Source of the DNA: Psychrobacter sp. Cmf 22.2
GTDB lineage: Bacteria > Pseudomonadota > Gammaproteobacteria > Pseudomonadales > Moraxellaceae
Direction: 5' to 3'
DNA length: 64,000 bases
Assembly: GCF_001921745.1 (NCBI RefSeq)
Contig: NZ_MRYA01000001.1
Location: forward strand, 434,001 to 498,000
Of this stretch, positions 42,836 through 52,565 are shown in pieces; position 1 is the stretch's first letter; each line of letters opens with the position of its first letter. The notes below the pieces were generated by a model. That model had not been told where the DNA came from, made no database searches, and saw nothing but the letters and a program-made list of their open reading frames with translations. The position numbers were made by a program, and so were the translations under genes.

Positions 42836-44095
42836 CTATTCAGTTTTTACGGTGTCTGAGCTGGCAGAATCTTCATTATCTACTTTGACAATGGCGATAT
42901 CTTGTTGCTGACGTTCTTTAACAAGGTCTTGAGCCACTACTTCTTCTGTTGCAGAGACGACACCAGTGGACTTTTGCGTCTGATATTTTAAGGTGGCAAG
43001 GGCACTAAGGCCTCCAATTACAAAAATAATAACTAGGATAACAGGGTTTTTCCAAATGGGAGTCGGTGCGTCATACTCAATCGGTTTTTCGCTGATGGTT
43101 GCCGGAGTATTGTCGCTATTACCGTTGATAAGCCCAAGGCTGACCAGTGGAGGTTTTGGTGGATTTGCAGGTTCAGAGGTAATACGTAGGCGATTACGCT
43201 GTAAGTAAATCTCTGAAATTTTGGCCAACTGTAGTAGCCAGCGCTGGTGTGGCAATGTGATAGCAGGCATCTCTGCAAACATGAGTAAATCATTATGTCC
43301 GCCTTGTTGGATGTTTTCAGATGAACGGCCAATGGCCTTTAAGTAATTACCAGTTGCAAGCTGCATATCTTGTATAGGTTCATTATTGTCAGGTTTAAAT
43401 GCAGTCAGCTCATACCAAAAGGGATCGAAGGCTGGTGGCGTACTGGATAACTGCTCATTATTTAAGCGTTTTGGCTCTATATTTTCTGGTACTGCCTCTT
43501 TAGTTTCTATATCGGGTACTATGCTTGTAGTAGGTTCTACGTTTGTAGAGATAGTGTCTGAAGGTGTCGTCTTAGTGGCAAACCGATCCGTTGACAAAAA
43601 CTGAGGTTGTAAAGCAAACCACTTGTCTATCTCATCATTATCAAGCTGACTGTAGTCCGCTAATATAGCAAGTTCGCGCAAAACGATAACGCACAAACAG
43701 CTGAGTAAGGCTTGTACCTGCACAGTAGTAGCGTCGATTTGATTGGCAATATATTCGCTAGCTTTAACTATATCAGCGCTGTCTTTAAATACGGTATCAG
43801 CAGCATCATGACGATAATATAAGGTTGCCTCGATAGTAGCAAAGTTCATAGAGTTATATTGACGTAGCTCTTTTACGGCACTACGATTAAATAGTTTTTT
43901 GCTGACAGATTGTCCTTGATAATGCTGCTGGTAAGCGAGTAAAGCACATACAATCGCTTGTAAACCAGAACCAACGGCAAGGCGCGTCTGCGGTAATGAT
44001 AGCTGAGCCACATCAGCTAATAATGATATCATGGGCTGGGTATCTTGATATAAAAAGTCATACATCGACACGCGTGTCGGTGAAATAGTCGTCAT
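42836..44095 (-). CDS. Unknown single-membrane-segment protein
   Basis: A 419-residue protein I do not recognise. Residues 20-55 (LLADVAQLSLPQTRLAVGSGLQAIVCALLAY) faintly recall the start of DUF937 domains. Residues 165-230 are a Thr/Glu/Pro-rich, probably disordered linker. A second folded region is likely at 225-305 (FWYELTAFK to EIYLQRNRL). One membrane segment (NPVILVIIFVIGGLSALATL) lies at about 348-367, followed by a 50-residue acidic tail. Most of the chain would be on the N-terminal side of the membrane. It lies divergent from the L,D-transpeptidase gene, 137 bases away, which may be a functional hint toward envelope maintenance. Confidence 0.8.
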   Translation of the reverse strand: MTTISPTRVSMYDFLYQDTQPMISLLADVAQLSLPQTRLAVGSGLQAIVCALLAYQQHYQGQSVSKKLFNRSAVKELRQYNSMNFATIEATLYYRHDAADTVFKDSADIVKASEYIANQIDATTVQVQALLSCLCVIVLRELAILADYSQLDNDEIDKWFALQPQFLSTDRFATKTTPSDTISTNVEPTTSIVPDIETKEAVPENIEPKRLNNEQLSSTPPAFDPFWYELTAFKPDNNEPIQDMQLATGNYLKAIGRSSENIQQGGHNDLLMFAEMPAITLPHQRWLLQLAKISEIYLQRNRLRITSEPANPPKPPLVSLGLINGNSDNTPATISEKPIEYDAPTPIWKNPVILVIIFVIGGLSALATLKYQTQKSTGVVSATEEVVAQDLVKERQQQDIAIVKVDNEDSASSDTVKTE

Positions 44096-44232
44096 AATCT
44101 GCTAGCATCAAAAAGTGTGCCTCTATATTACGGTGCCAAATGCCTTGATACAATCCCTTAATAATAGAAATTTTTAATCATTTTTAATCATAACGCCATG
44201 AGTCGTTTGATGAATCACAATCGGATGCTTTT

Positions 44233-44748
44233 ATGAACAACCACGTTAGTCTCGAAAAACAGCTGATTATCAACGTTGCACAGCAGACTTTAACTCTATA
44301 TCAGCAGGACAAAGTCGTTGTCCAATATTTAGTGTCAACGGCAAAAAACGGCATTGGCAGCCAGCAAGATAGTGGTTGTACACCGCTTGGTAGACATGTC
44401 ATTGCAAAAAAAATAGGTAACGATGCGGCTATAAATGCTGTGTTTGTCGGACGTGTGCTTACAGGAGAAGTATATGATGCCAAGTTTGGTCAGCTGCACC
44501 CTAAGCGCGACTGGATATTGAGCCGTATCTTATGGTTGAGCGGTCTAGAAGAAGGTGTGAACAAGGGCAGTAATAGTCAAGGCGGCTGCGATACTTATCA
44601 GCGTTATATTTATATTCATGGTACGCCAGATACGGAGCCGATGGGCGTGCCGCTGTCACATGGTTGCGTGCGTATGCGTAATGAGGACATTGTTGAGCTA
44701 TTTGCACAAGTTGAAGAGAGTGATACTGTCACTATTATCGCGAGTTAA
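44233..44748 (+). CDS. L,D-transpeptidase (YkuD domain)
   Basis: A 171-residue YkuD-domain protein. The catalytic motif is complete: the first His in IYIHGTPDTE and SHGCVRM with His143 and the nucleophile Cys145. Family members form 3-3 peptidoglycan cross-links or attach proteins to the wall. Unusually there is no signal peptide or membrane segment: the chain begins directly with the domain (QLIINVAQQTLTLYQ). It may be exported another way or act on other substrates in the cytosol. The frame does not extend into a plausible signal sequence upstream. Confidence 0.9.
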   Translation: MNNHVSLEKQLIINVAQQTLTLYQQDKVVVQYLVSTAKNGIGSQQDSGCTPLGRHVIAKKIGNDAAINAVFVGRVLTGEVYDAKFGQLHPKRDWILSRILWLSGLEEGVNKGSNSQGGCDTYQRYIYIHGTPDTEPMGVPLSHGCVRMRNEDIVELFAQVEESDTVTIIAS

Positions 44749-44812
44749 TGAGTAAGTGTGTAGACAAAACGTGTAAACAACAAATAATGTTGTATTTATT
44801 AATTCAAATCTC

Positions 44813-44848
44813 AAAAAGACAGCACTTATCAATAGTACTGTCTTTTTT
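44813..44848. terminator. Bidirectional terminator between the transpeptidase and CYTH-CHAD genes
   Basis: The stem aaaaagacag / ctgtctttttt, with an additional act/agt pairing, has T runs on both strands and lies between two convergent genes. Confidence 0.85.
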
Positions 44849-44882
44849 ATTCTATACTTCTGTTATATCGTTGTAAGCATGT

Positions 44883-46481
44883 TCACCAAAAGGTGGGACT
44901 GTCTTGAACTTTAGCCAAGCGTTTTCTGGCGTGTTTAAGGTCTTTTTTTAGCGTGGCAGCAAACCAGCCTGTACCATATAACGCATTGATATCAGTCGCT
45001 GATCGTCGCTCATAATACTGTTGGTACTGTGTATGAGTGCGATATTGTGCCAATGCCTGTTGTGCTTTGACCAAACGTTTCAACCAAATTTTGGCTTTCT
45101 TTTTAGCTTTTTTCTTACTTAATAAGAGTGAGGCAAATTCACTGGTATAACGTAATTCTACCAACTGACAATATAAGTCGTCTTGGATCTGATTATGATT
45201 TCTGCTTTTTAGATTAACGCTTTTTGAGCTTTCACTATAAGGCTCATTGTCATTGGCTGCATTTTTATCCTGTAACCTTCGCTCAGTTTCAATAAATTTT
45301 GTATACTGCTTCGATAGAATCTTCGCTGATTTGTCGACAGCAGGCTTGTCTGCTCTTGGTTCGAGGCTTGGATTACTCATGGTAAAAGCAATCAGCTCTA
45401 GTAAGGTGAGCTGAAAGTCATTGGCGCTTACAACGTCAATTGGTTGAATCTTGAGGGTTTCAATATCTGCTGTCCAATCAACGCTAGGTGCACCGTGACT
45501 TTGTAGTTTGGGCTCAATGTGAGTGGTGAGATAGGCAAGCTTTTGATAGTCAGCAAGTAAGGTCGCGGTTTGTTTTAATATTGGAAGCCAGTCAGGGTTA
45601 ATCTCATCAGAGAAGCTGTCAAAGGCTTGTAAGGCGGCTTGCAAGCGAGTGAGTCCGATAGTCAGCTGCAAGATATGTTCATTGTCATCGCTACCAGCTA
45701 CGATAGCACTACTATTAGGCAGTATATGTAATAGACAGTTATGTACAGCGGTACGTATAAAGGCTGGTCCATCGCTATTTTTATCAATGGTTAGCTGGCT
45801 AAGATCAGCGCTAACTGCTGGACTATAACTTTGTCCTTTTATGAGTAGACCTCCGCGCTCAGCTTTGGTTACGGTAGATAAGCAGAGCTTATAACGTTTG
45901 CACCAGGTTTTGGCTGTCGTAAATAAAAAATCTACGTCTCCTGCTACCAGCTCAAACTCAATCTCTTGAATAGAGTTTCGCTGAGTATCATCATTACCAT
46001 GGATAACCTCGCCACGATCATATGCTATCTCAATCTTACTGCTGTCTTCATCGCTATTGTCTTCTATTAGCAAGCGTGTGGTGCGCTCTACATCGGTCAA
46101 ATATAGCCGTGTGAGTTTTTTCGCCAGTTTTTTGAGCTTAAAGTCAGCAAGAGCAGGGGCAATTGAGGTGTCTTTGTAAATTGTCAAATCAGGCATTAGC
46201 GTGTCGTTATCTAGCATTGCCTTTACTTGTTCATTATCTAATATAGTATTGTGTTCTAGGCGTGCAGCGATTCCATCACCACCAGCTTTGATGGTCTGAA
46301 CCCAAGTGTCGCCTTCTTGACGAATACGTAGGCCAATACCAGCCTGTGCAAGCTTTTGATCAGACGTATCGTAATAATGGGCGGCTAGCTGTATGGTCTG
46401 TGAGGACTTAACCTGCGCTTGACGCATTAAACCCTTAAGCCGCGACTCTGGAACTAGAAATTTCAGCTCTATTTCTTGCAT
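44883..46481 (-). CDS. CYTH-CHAD domain protein (inorganic triphosphatase-like)
   Basis: Residues 1-205 form a CYTH domain with the EIELKF (ExExK) motif at the very N-terminus, LRIRQEGDTWVQTIKA and EIEFELVAGD. Residues about 235-525 form a CHAD domain, a His/Arg/Lys-rich helical domain that binds polyphosphate. The architecture is that of E. coli YgiF, which hydrolyses inorganic triphosphate. A charged linker near residues 370-420 is longer than usual. With ppk in the same window, a link to polyphosphate metabolism is plausible but inferred. Confidence 0.9.
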   Translation of the reverse strand: MQEIELKFLVPESRLKGLMRQAQVKSSQTIQLAAHYYDTSDQKLAQAGIGLRIRQEGDTWVQTIKAGGDGIAARLEHNTILDNEQVKAMLDNDTLMPDLTIYKDTSIAPALADFKLKKLAKKLTRLYLTDVERTTRLLIEDNSDEDSSKIEIAYDRGEVIHGNDDTQRNSIQEIEFELVAGDVDFLFTTAKTWCKRYKLCLSTVTKAERGGLLIKGQSYSPAVSADLSQLTIDKNSDGPAFIRTAVHNCLLHILPNSSAIVAGSDDNEHILQLTIGLTRLQAALQAFDSFSDEINPDWLPILKQTATLLADYQKLAYLTTHIEPKLQSHGAPSVDWTADIETLKIQPIDVVSANDFQLTLLELIAFTMSNPSLEPRADKPAVDKSAKILSKQYTKFIETERRLQDKNAANDNEPYSESSKSVNLKSRNHNQIQDDLYCQLVELRYTSEFASLLLSKKKAKKKAKIWLKRLVKAQQALAQYRTHTQYQQYYERRSATDINALYGTGWFAATLKKDLKHARKRLAKVQDSPTFW

Positions 46482-46545
46482 AATGGCTCCTAATCATTTG
46501 ACTAATAGTTATTAGTCTATCATTCTATGATGGTTTTAACTGCAA

Positions 46546-46584
46546 CAAAAAAGCCGCCCTACATCATATAGGGCGGCTTTTTTT
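46546..46584. terminator. Bidirectional terminator of aceA
   Basis: The stem aaagccgcccta / tagggcggcttt has an A run on the left and a T run on the right. It lies directly behind aceA on the minus strand. Confidence 0.9.
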
Positions 46585-46610
46585 AATATATACTTATGAG
46601 CTTTTGGGCA

Positions 46611-48197
46611 TTAGAACTGGTTCATAGTGTTCTTTTCGCCGCCAGCTTTTAGGGCGTTGTCACCTGAGAAGATTTCTTTGTGGTCATCGCCTAAGTCAGA
46701 GCCTGCCATTGCTTGGTGCTTGACACAAGAGATACCTTCGCGAATTTCTTTACGTTGTACGCCAGCAGCATATGCAAGCATACCTTCTTCACCAAAGTAA
46801 CCCTTGGCAAGCTCGTGCACACTTAGAGCCGTGGTGTGATAAGTCGGTAGGGTGATCAAGTGATGGAAGACACCTGCTTCACGTGATGCATCACGTTGGA
46901 AGTTCTGAGCGGCAACGTCAGCTGCTGCATCAAGTTCAGTACCATCATAGTCGCTGCTCATCAAGTCGTCTTTATTGTATTTAGAGACGTCTTTGCCTTC
47001 TTCTTCCCACTGAGCGATCACTTGTTTACGGAAGTTTAGCGTCCAGTTGAACGATGGGCTGTTGTTATAAACAAGCTTAGCTTTAGGCTGCTGCTCTTTG
47101 ATACGATCAACCATCATTTTAATGTGCTCAACGTCTGGCGTTGGTGTTTCAATCCAAAGCAAATCCGCACCGTTTTCAAGCGCAGTCACACAGTCAAGTA
47201 CGACACGGTCGATATTGGTATCTTCGCGGAAGCTGTACAAGCCGTTTGGCATACGGACTGGACGTACCAATTTGCCGTCATGCTTAAGTAGGCTATCGTT
47301 TTCGTTAGCGTCTTCAATGCTCACTTCTTCCATTTCTAGGAAGTCAATATATTTAGAAGCAAGATCGCCTGGCTCATTTGATACTGGAATTTTTTGTGTG
47401 AGTGACGCACCTTCAGAGTCAGTACGAGCCACGATGACACCGTCTTCTACACCAAGCTCTAAGAATGCATAACGAATCGCGTTGATTTTAGCGATATAAT
47501 CTTCGTGCGGTACGGTTACTTTACCTGCTTGGTGACCACACTGCTTAGCGTCAGATACTTGGTTTTCAACTTGGATAGCACAAGCACCGGCTTCGATCAT
47601 CTGCTTGGTTAACAGATAAGTGGCTTCTTCGTTACCAAAGCCTGCATCGATATCAGCGATGATTGGTACAACATGTGAATCAAAGTTTTCGATTTTTTCT
47701 AGAATAGCTTTGGTGTCTTGGCCTGCTTCTTCAGCAGCATTTAGCTCACGGAAGTAATCATTTAGTACTTTGGCATCTGCTTGACGTAAAAAAGTATAGA
47801 TTTCTTCGATTAGCTTTGGCACAGAGGTTTTTTCGTGCATAGATTGGTCAGGTAGAGGACCAAACTCAGAGCGAAGGGCGGCTACCATCCAACCTGATAG
47901 ATAGATATAAGTTTTAGACGTTGTACCAAAGTATTTTTTCTTAGCGTACATGGTTTGCTGAGCAATAAAACCATGCCAAGCACCTAGAGACTGTGTGTAC
48001 TGAGAAGTGTCATTGTCATAATCTTCCATGTCTTGACGCATGATTTTTGCTGTGTATTTTGCAATATCTAAACCAGTCTTAAAGCGGTTCTGTAACATCA
48101 TACGTGCAGCATCAGTTTCGCTGATATTCTGCCAGTTACCGTGCTTTTGCTTTAATTCACGTACTAAATCGATCGCTGATTTATAATTAGTTGACAT
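46611..48197 (-). CDS. aceA: Isocitrate lyase
   Basis: Cleaves isocitrate to succinate and glyoxylate, the entry to the glyoxylate shunt. The 528-residue length fits the longer Pseudomonas/Moraxellaceae subgroup (about 530) rather than the 434-residue E. coli form. The active-site signature is KQCGHQAGK near residue 215, with IADIDAGFGNEEATY upstream for Mg2+ and a C-terminal VKHQAMAGSDLGDDHKE. The strong ribosome binding site aaggag suggests high expression. Its regulator may be the divergent LysR gene. Confidence 0.97.
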   Translation of the reverse strand: MSTNYKSAIDLVRELKQKHGNWQNISETDAARMMLQNRFKTGLDIAKYTAKIMRQDMEDYDNDTSQYTQSLGAWHGFIAQQTMYAKKKYFGTTSKTYIYLSGWMVAALRSEFGPLPDQSMHEKTSVPKLIEEIYTFLRQADAKVLNDYFRELNAAEEAGQDTKAILEKIENFDSHVVPIIADIDAGFGNEEATYLLTKQMIEAGACAIQVENQVSDAKQCGHQAGKVTVPHEDYIAKINAIRYAFLELGVEDGVIVARTDSEGASLTQKIPVSNEPGDLASKYIDFLEMEEVSIEDANENDSLLKHDGKLVRPVRMPNGLYSFREDTNIDRVVLDCVTALENGADLLWIETPTPDVEHIKMMVDRIKEQQPKAKLVYNNSPSFNWTLNFRKQVIAQWEEEGKDVSKYNKDDLMSSDYDGTELDAAADVAAQNFQRDASREAGVFHHLITLPTYHTTALSVHELAKGYFGEEGMLAYAAGVQRKEIREGISCVKHQAMAGSDLGDDHKEIFSGDNALKAGGEKNTMNQF

Positions 48198-48983
48198 CTA
48201 CAGTCTCCTTGTTGGGGTATTAAAAGTTTAACGAACAAAAAATCAAATGGTAAAATGATAATAACGATATTTGCGTGGAAGTTACACGAACTACGATTAC
48301 ATTAACGGCATTCAAATCTAATGGTTGCTAGTACTACTAAGAATACGTTGAAGTTTTATCCATAAACAACGAATAACAATCTGCTATAAACCTTACCTCT
48401 ATTACCCTAAACAAACCTAACAACAAATACAAGCGCTTTGCTCAACTGTATTTGAAAAATCAGTCGTTAGTCAGATATTTATACAATTCACAATGCTCTT
48501 ATCTTTATGTACTAAAGCAAATAGGCGAATCATGACCTATTAGTAAGATAAGAGATGTTACAATAACCGAAGGCGTAACAGGTGACAGATGAGCAGAGTA
48601 TTATGTGCTATCACTACTAAATCGTTATACTGTAACTGAGTTAAATAGGCAGAGGCATTAACCAGTTATATAAGGATAATCACGATTTGTGTGAAAGTTA
48701 TCGTCTACGTTGCAAATCACTCATGTAACTCACTATAGCGGGGATACCTAGATTTACCTAATTTATGATTGTTATCTTTGGTATTTTATTTATATATAGA
48801 ATAATAAAAACAATGGTTTGTATTGTACAAATCACGCTATAATAATCAAAGTTTAATGATTTTTAGATAAGAATTTTAATACTCATATTGAGATTTTTTA
48901 GGTAAGCATTAGCAAGCATAATAATCACACACGAAATGGCTAATTATTAAGTAGCATTTATTCTAAGTAAAAGAGAAAAACGT
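48198..48983. other. Long (786 bp) divergent region between aceA and the LysR gene
   Basis: No gene is visible on either strand; frames are short and lack ribosome binding sites. The part at 48760-48960 is extremely AT-rich. This is the longest gap in the window and must hold the aceA promoter and probably regulator sites. I found no RNA family or convincing operator by eye. Confidence 0.45.
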
Positions 48984-49973
48984 ATGAATCTGCAGCGGGT
49001 TGATTTGAATTTATTGGTGCATTTAGATGTATTATTAAGAGAAAAAAACGTCACACGTGCTGCTGAGCAGTTGGGCATTACGCAGCCTGCAATGAGTAAT
49101 ATTTTGCGACGATTGCGTAAATTGTTTAATGATCCATTGTTAGTACGTTCATCTGAAGGCATGACCCCGACAGAGAGAGCTTTAGAGCTACAACCACGTA
49201 TTCGTGAAATACTTGCCGATTTGACTCAAGTGCTCGAACCACGTACAGAGTTTCGTCCGTATAGCACATCACGCGTCTTTCGTATCATGACCTCAGACTA
49301 TGCTGAGGCAACGTTGGTACCAAAGCTGGTCAAAGCCTTACGCTCTGAAGCACCCAATGTCATTTTGGACTTTTTAACACCATCAGATGTGTCTTATCGT
49401 GATATGGAACAGGGCCGAGTCGATTTGGCTATTAACCGTTTTAATGAAATACCACAAAGCTTTCACCAAGTGTTGGTTTGGCGTGACACTTTTAGCTGTT
49501 TGCTAGCATCAGAAAGCCCTTATGCCAATCGTTTTAATCTCAAAAACTATCTAAAAGCGCAACATGTATGGGTGTCTAAAACTGGTATGGGCGTGGGATT
49601 CGGAGTCAATCCAGAAAAATCTGGTGGACTGGGCTCTATTGACCAAGCGTTGCAGCGGTTGGGACAAAAAAGACAGATTAGTGTCTTTACACGCCATTAT
49701 CAGATGCCAGCGATGCTTGCGGCAAATAAAGATTTGATTGCTACATTGCCAACGCGAGTTGCACGCATGCAGGCCAATAACGACAGCATCATGATGAAAG
49801 AGCCACCATTTTTTATTCCCGAGTTTGAGCTAACCATGGCGTGGTCACCGTTATTACAGCATCATCCAGCACATCGTTGGTTAAGACAACTGATTATGCA
49901 TGTTGCACGGCAAGTGGTTGCTGATGAAGAAAACCAAGAGCAAGAGGTACCTACCATTAATCATCTGTTCTAA
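48984..49973 (+). CDS. LysR-family transcriptional regulator
   Basis: A 329-residue regulator. The N-terminal winged helix-turn-helix is clear: VDLNLLVHLDVLLREKNVTR, AAEQLGITQPAMSNILRRLR, LFNDPLLVRSSEGM. A periplasmic-binding-protein-like effector domain covers residues 95-300. It is divergent from aceA across 786 bases and lies 367 bases ahead of an aldehyde dehydrogenase gene on the same strand; LysR proteins often control a divergent neighbour, so aceA is one candidate target. The effector is unknown. Confidence 0.93.
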   Translation: MNLQRVDLNLLVHLDVLLREKNVTRAAEQLGITQPAMSNILRRLRKLFNDPLLVRSSEGMTPTERALELQPRIREILADLTQVLEPRTEFRPYSTSRVFRIMTSDYAEATLVPKLVKALRSEAPNVILDFLTPSDVSYRDMEQGRVDLAINRFNEIPQSFHQVLVWRDTFSCLLASESPYANRFNLKNYLKAQHVWVSKTGMGVGFGVNPEKSGGLGSIDQALQRLGQKRQISVFTRHYQMPAMLAANKDLIATLPTRVARMQANNDSIMMKEPPFFIPEFELTMAWSPLLQHHPAHRWLRQLIMHVARQVVADEENQEQEVPTINHLF

Positions 49974-50030
49974 AGAACTGATGAATAAAGTATCTTTTAT
50001 TCACATACTTATTAAAAAGAAATAATATAG

Positions 50031-50056
50031 AACCAGCCTTTGGGCTGGTTTTTTGT
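50031..50056 (+). terminator. Terminator of the LysR gene
   Basis: The stem aaccagcc / ggctggtt with a short loop is followed by T residues. The rest of the gap to 50340 has no gene. Confidence 0.88.
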
Positions 50057-50340
50057 TTGTTTAAGCTTAGTATTAGTTAAGTATATCTTAATAAGACAGT
50101 CATACTCTTAACATATCGAACACATTTCTTTATATCTTGTAAAACTGTAAGCCAAAAGTTTTGTTATGATAATTTTAACTTAAAGCAGTTAAACATTAAG
50201 CAAAAAGGTATTCAGAACGAATCTTTTCAAAAAAATAACTAATTAGGCCTAGATGATAAAGCTAAGAAAAGTGTGTTTTATAATTAGTGTTATCTAAGCT
50301 ACTTAACAATCAACTAGACAAATAGATAAGGTCAATAATC

Positions 50341-51720
50341 ATGGCAGATATTACTACTATAAACCCGGCAACAGGCGAAGACATTAAAGAATATAGCTAT
50401 ATGAGCAACGATGAGGTCAACAAGATTGTTGAAGCCTCACATCAAGCTTTTCTTGAATGGCGCAAAACCAGTCATGAAGAACGCGCAAAGGTCATCAACT
50501 CTATCGGTGAGACCTTAATGAAATATAAAGAAGAGCTGTCAAAGCTTATGACTGAAGAGCGCGGTAAGCTATATAACCAAAGCTTGAGTGAAGTCGATCT
50601 ATGTAAAGCGATTTGTGATTACACGGCAGAGAAAGGCGTTACTGCGCTTGCAGATGATGAGCGAGATGTCGAAGGCATGAAAAAAGGTATCGTTACTTAT
50701 CAGCCAATCGGTGTTATCTATGGTATGCAGCCTTGGAACTTCCCAGCTTACCAAGTATTTCGTTATACCATTGCCAATTTGATGGCTGGTAATAGTATCT
50801 TACTTAAGCATGCAGCGAATGTAACAGGTTCTGGCTTATTGATCGAAAAAATATTCCATGAATCTGATTTACCAAATGATTTGTTCCGTACAATTCTAAT
50901 CGATCATGATCAGTCAGAAGTATTAATCGGACATGATAAGGTGCGCGGCGTTACGCTTACTGGTAGTGATGGTGCAGGGAGCATCGTTGGTCAGCAAGCG
51001 GCAAAAGCAATCAAAAAAGCGGTACTAGAACTGGGTTCGAACGACGCCTTTATCGTTTTAGAAGATGCTGACTTAGAGCTTGCAGTACAAACTTGTACAC
51101 AAGCACGTCTCATTAATAATGGTGAAACCTGTGTCGCTGCAAAGCGTTTTATCGTCGTCGATAGCTTATATGATGAGTTCCGTGATCGCATCGTAAAAGA
51201 ATTTGCAAGCAAAAAAGCTGGCGATCCAATGGATGATAGCTCTGATCTTGGTCCATTAGCGCGTAAAGATTTGCAAGAAAAGTTGCATGAGCAAGTAGAA
51301 GAAAGCGTAAACAAGGGCGCTACAATTTCTGTTGGTGGCACGTTACCAGAAGGCAAAGGTAGTTTCTATCCTGCGACTATTTTAGAAAACGTCAAAAAGG
51401 GTCAACCAGCTTACGATGATGAGTTATTTGGACCAGTAGCATCGCTAATTCGAGCTAAAGATCAAGACGATGCGCTGCGTATCGCTAACGATAGCCGTTA
51501 TGGTTTGGGCGGTGCAATCTTCTCTAAAGATGAAGACAAAGCTATCCGCTTAGCTAATGAAGAGTTTGATACAGGTATGGTATATATTAATGGCTATGGT
51601 CTTGCCAATCCAGCACTACCATTTGGCGGCGTAAAAAATTCAGGTCATGGCCGTGAACATGGTGGCTTTGGTATTAAAGAGTTTGTTAACATCAAAGGTG
51701 TACATGTCCATAAAGGTTAA
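50341..51720 (+). CDS. NAD(P)-dependent aldehyde dehydrogenase (succinate-semialdehyde type)
   Basis: A 459-residue ALDH-superfamily enzyme that oxidises an aldehyde to the acid. The catalytic Cys is in NNGETCVAAKRF and the general base Glu in LELGSNDAFIV; the Rossmann contact TLTGSDGAG and the N-terminal PWNFPAYQVFRYTIANL are typical. It resembles the short Sad/YneI-like group, so succinate semialdehyde is the best substrate guess. It has its own promoter region and terminator. Confidence 0.88.
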   Translation: MADITTINPATGEDIKEYSYMSNDEVNKIVEASHQAFLEWRKTSHEERAKVINSIGETLMKYKEELSKLMTEERGKLYNQSLSEVDLCKAICDYTAEKGVTALADDERDVEGMKKGIVTYQPIGVIYGMQPWNFPAYQVFRYTIANLMAGNSILLKHAANVTGSGLLIEKIFHESDLPNDLFRTILIDHDQSEVLIGHDKVRGVTLTGSDGAGSIVGQQAAKAIKKAVLELGSNDAFIVLEDADLELAVQTCTQARLINNGETCVAAKRFIVVDSLYDEFRDRIVKEFASKKAGDPMDDSSDLGPLARKDLQEKLHEQVEESVNKGATISVGGTLPEGKGSFYPATILENVKKGQPAYDDELFGPVASLIRAKDQDDALRIANDSRYGLGGAIFSKDEDKAIRLANEEFDTGMVYINGYGLANPALPFGGVKNSGHGREHGGFGIKEFVNIKGVHVHKG

Positions 51721-51782
51721 TAATACATAAAAGTATCGAGAGCTAAAATACTCTAAATACTCTTTAAAAGTAAACAGTAAAA

Positions 51783-51821
51783 AGCCCAGTTATTCAAAGT
51801 ATGAATGGCTGGGCTTTTTTA
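51783..51821. terminator. Bidirectional terminator between the aldehyde dehydrogenase gene and purN
   Basis: A 14-bp stem, agcccagttattca / tgaatggctgggct, pairs fully if two G-U pairs are allowed, with a 5-base loop, an A run on one side and a T run on the other. Confidence 0.88.
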
Positions 51822-51872
51822 TGATTGATAGTTTTAAATGGTTAATATCTTTTTTTGCTTCTTGCCATTGCT

Positions 51873-52565
51873 TTAACTGTTTAAATATAGCTTCAAAGGT
51901 AATGTCGGCATATAGGTGTGTTGCTGTGTTGATAATTGCTCGTTGTTCAACGATAAGACACCTTTAGATATTAGCAAGATCGTCCAAGGCAACAGTTGAT
52001 GCTCAAGCTTTTGTACACGTGTCTGCAAGTTATCAGCAGTATCTTTATGATTGATTTCTAGCAGTGCTTGAGTCAGAACAGCACCTGCATCAAGCTCAGC
52101 TGTGACCACATGAATACTACATCCATGCTGACGCTCACCTGCCTGTATGACGCGTTGATGCGTATCAAGTCCTTTATAGGCCGGCAATAAAGCAGGATGT
52201 AGATTAATCATTGGAGCTGGCATATCGTCGATAAATTTGGCACTTAGTACCCGCATAAAACCAGCTAAAACGATCAGGTCAGGTTGCCATGTCGCTAACT
52301 GGGCACTGGCGTGAGTTTCAAAGGTCTTGATCCCCATGCGTTTGCCGCTTGTGACGTGTGACAACACCGCTACTGGAATAGAGGCGTCTTTTGCCCGTGT
52401 GATGGCATAAGCATCCTCGCGATTACTAATGACACCGACGATCTCAATCGGTAACGAGCCTTCTTGCGTCGCGTCTATTAAGACTTGTAAATTGCTACCA
52501 CTGCCTGACACTAAAACAGCCACGCGTAATGGCTTATGACTGCCTTTTTCGTTACTGTCTGTCAT
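51873..52565 (-). CDS. purN: Phosphoribosylglycinamide formyltransferase
   Basis: Transfers a formyl group from 10-formyl-THF to GAR in purine synthesis. It has VLVSGSGSNLQ near residue 17, the active-site LAGFMRVL and INLHPALLPAYKGLDTH with catalytic Asn and His, and HVVTAELDAGAVL with the Asp. The final 30 residues are variable. Its start codon overlaps the stop of purM by one base (TAATG), so translation is coupled. Confidence 0.97.
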   Translation of the reverse strand: MTDSNEKGSHKPLRVAVLVSGSGSNLQVLIDATQEGSLPIEIVGVISNREDAYAITRAKDASIPVAVLSHVTSGKRMGIKTFETHASAQLATWQPDLIVLAGFMRVLSAKFIDDMPAPMINLHPALLPAYKGLDTHQRVIQAGERQHGCSIHVVTAELDAGAVLTQALLEINHKDTADNLQTRVQKLEHQLLPWTILLISKGVLSLNNEQLSTQQHTYMPTLPLKLYLNS

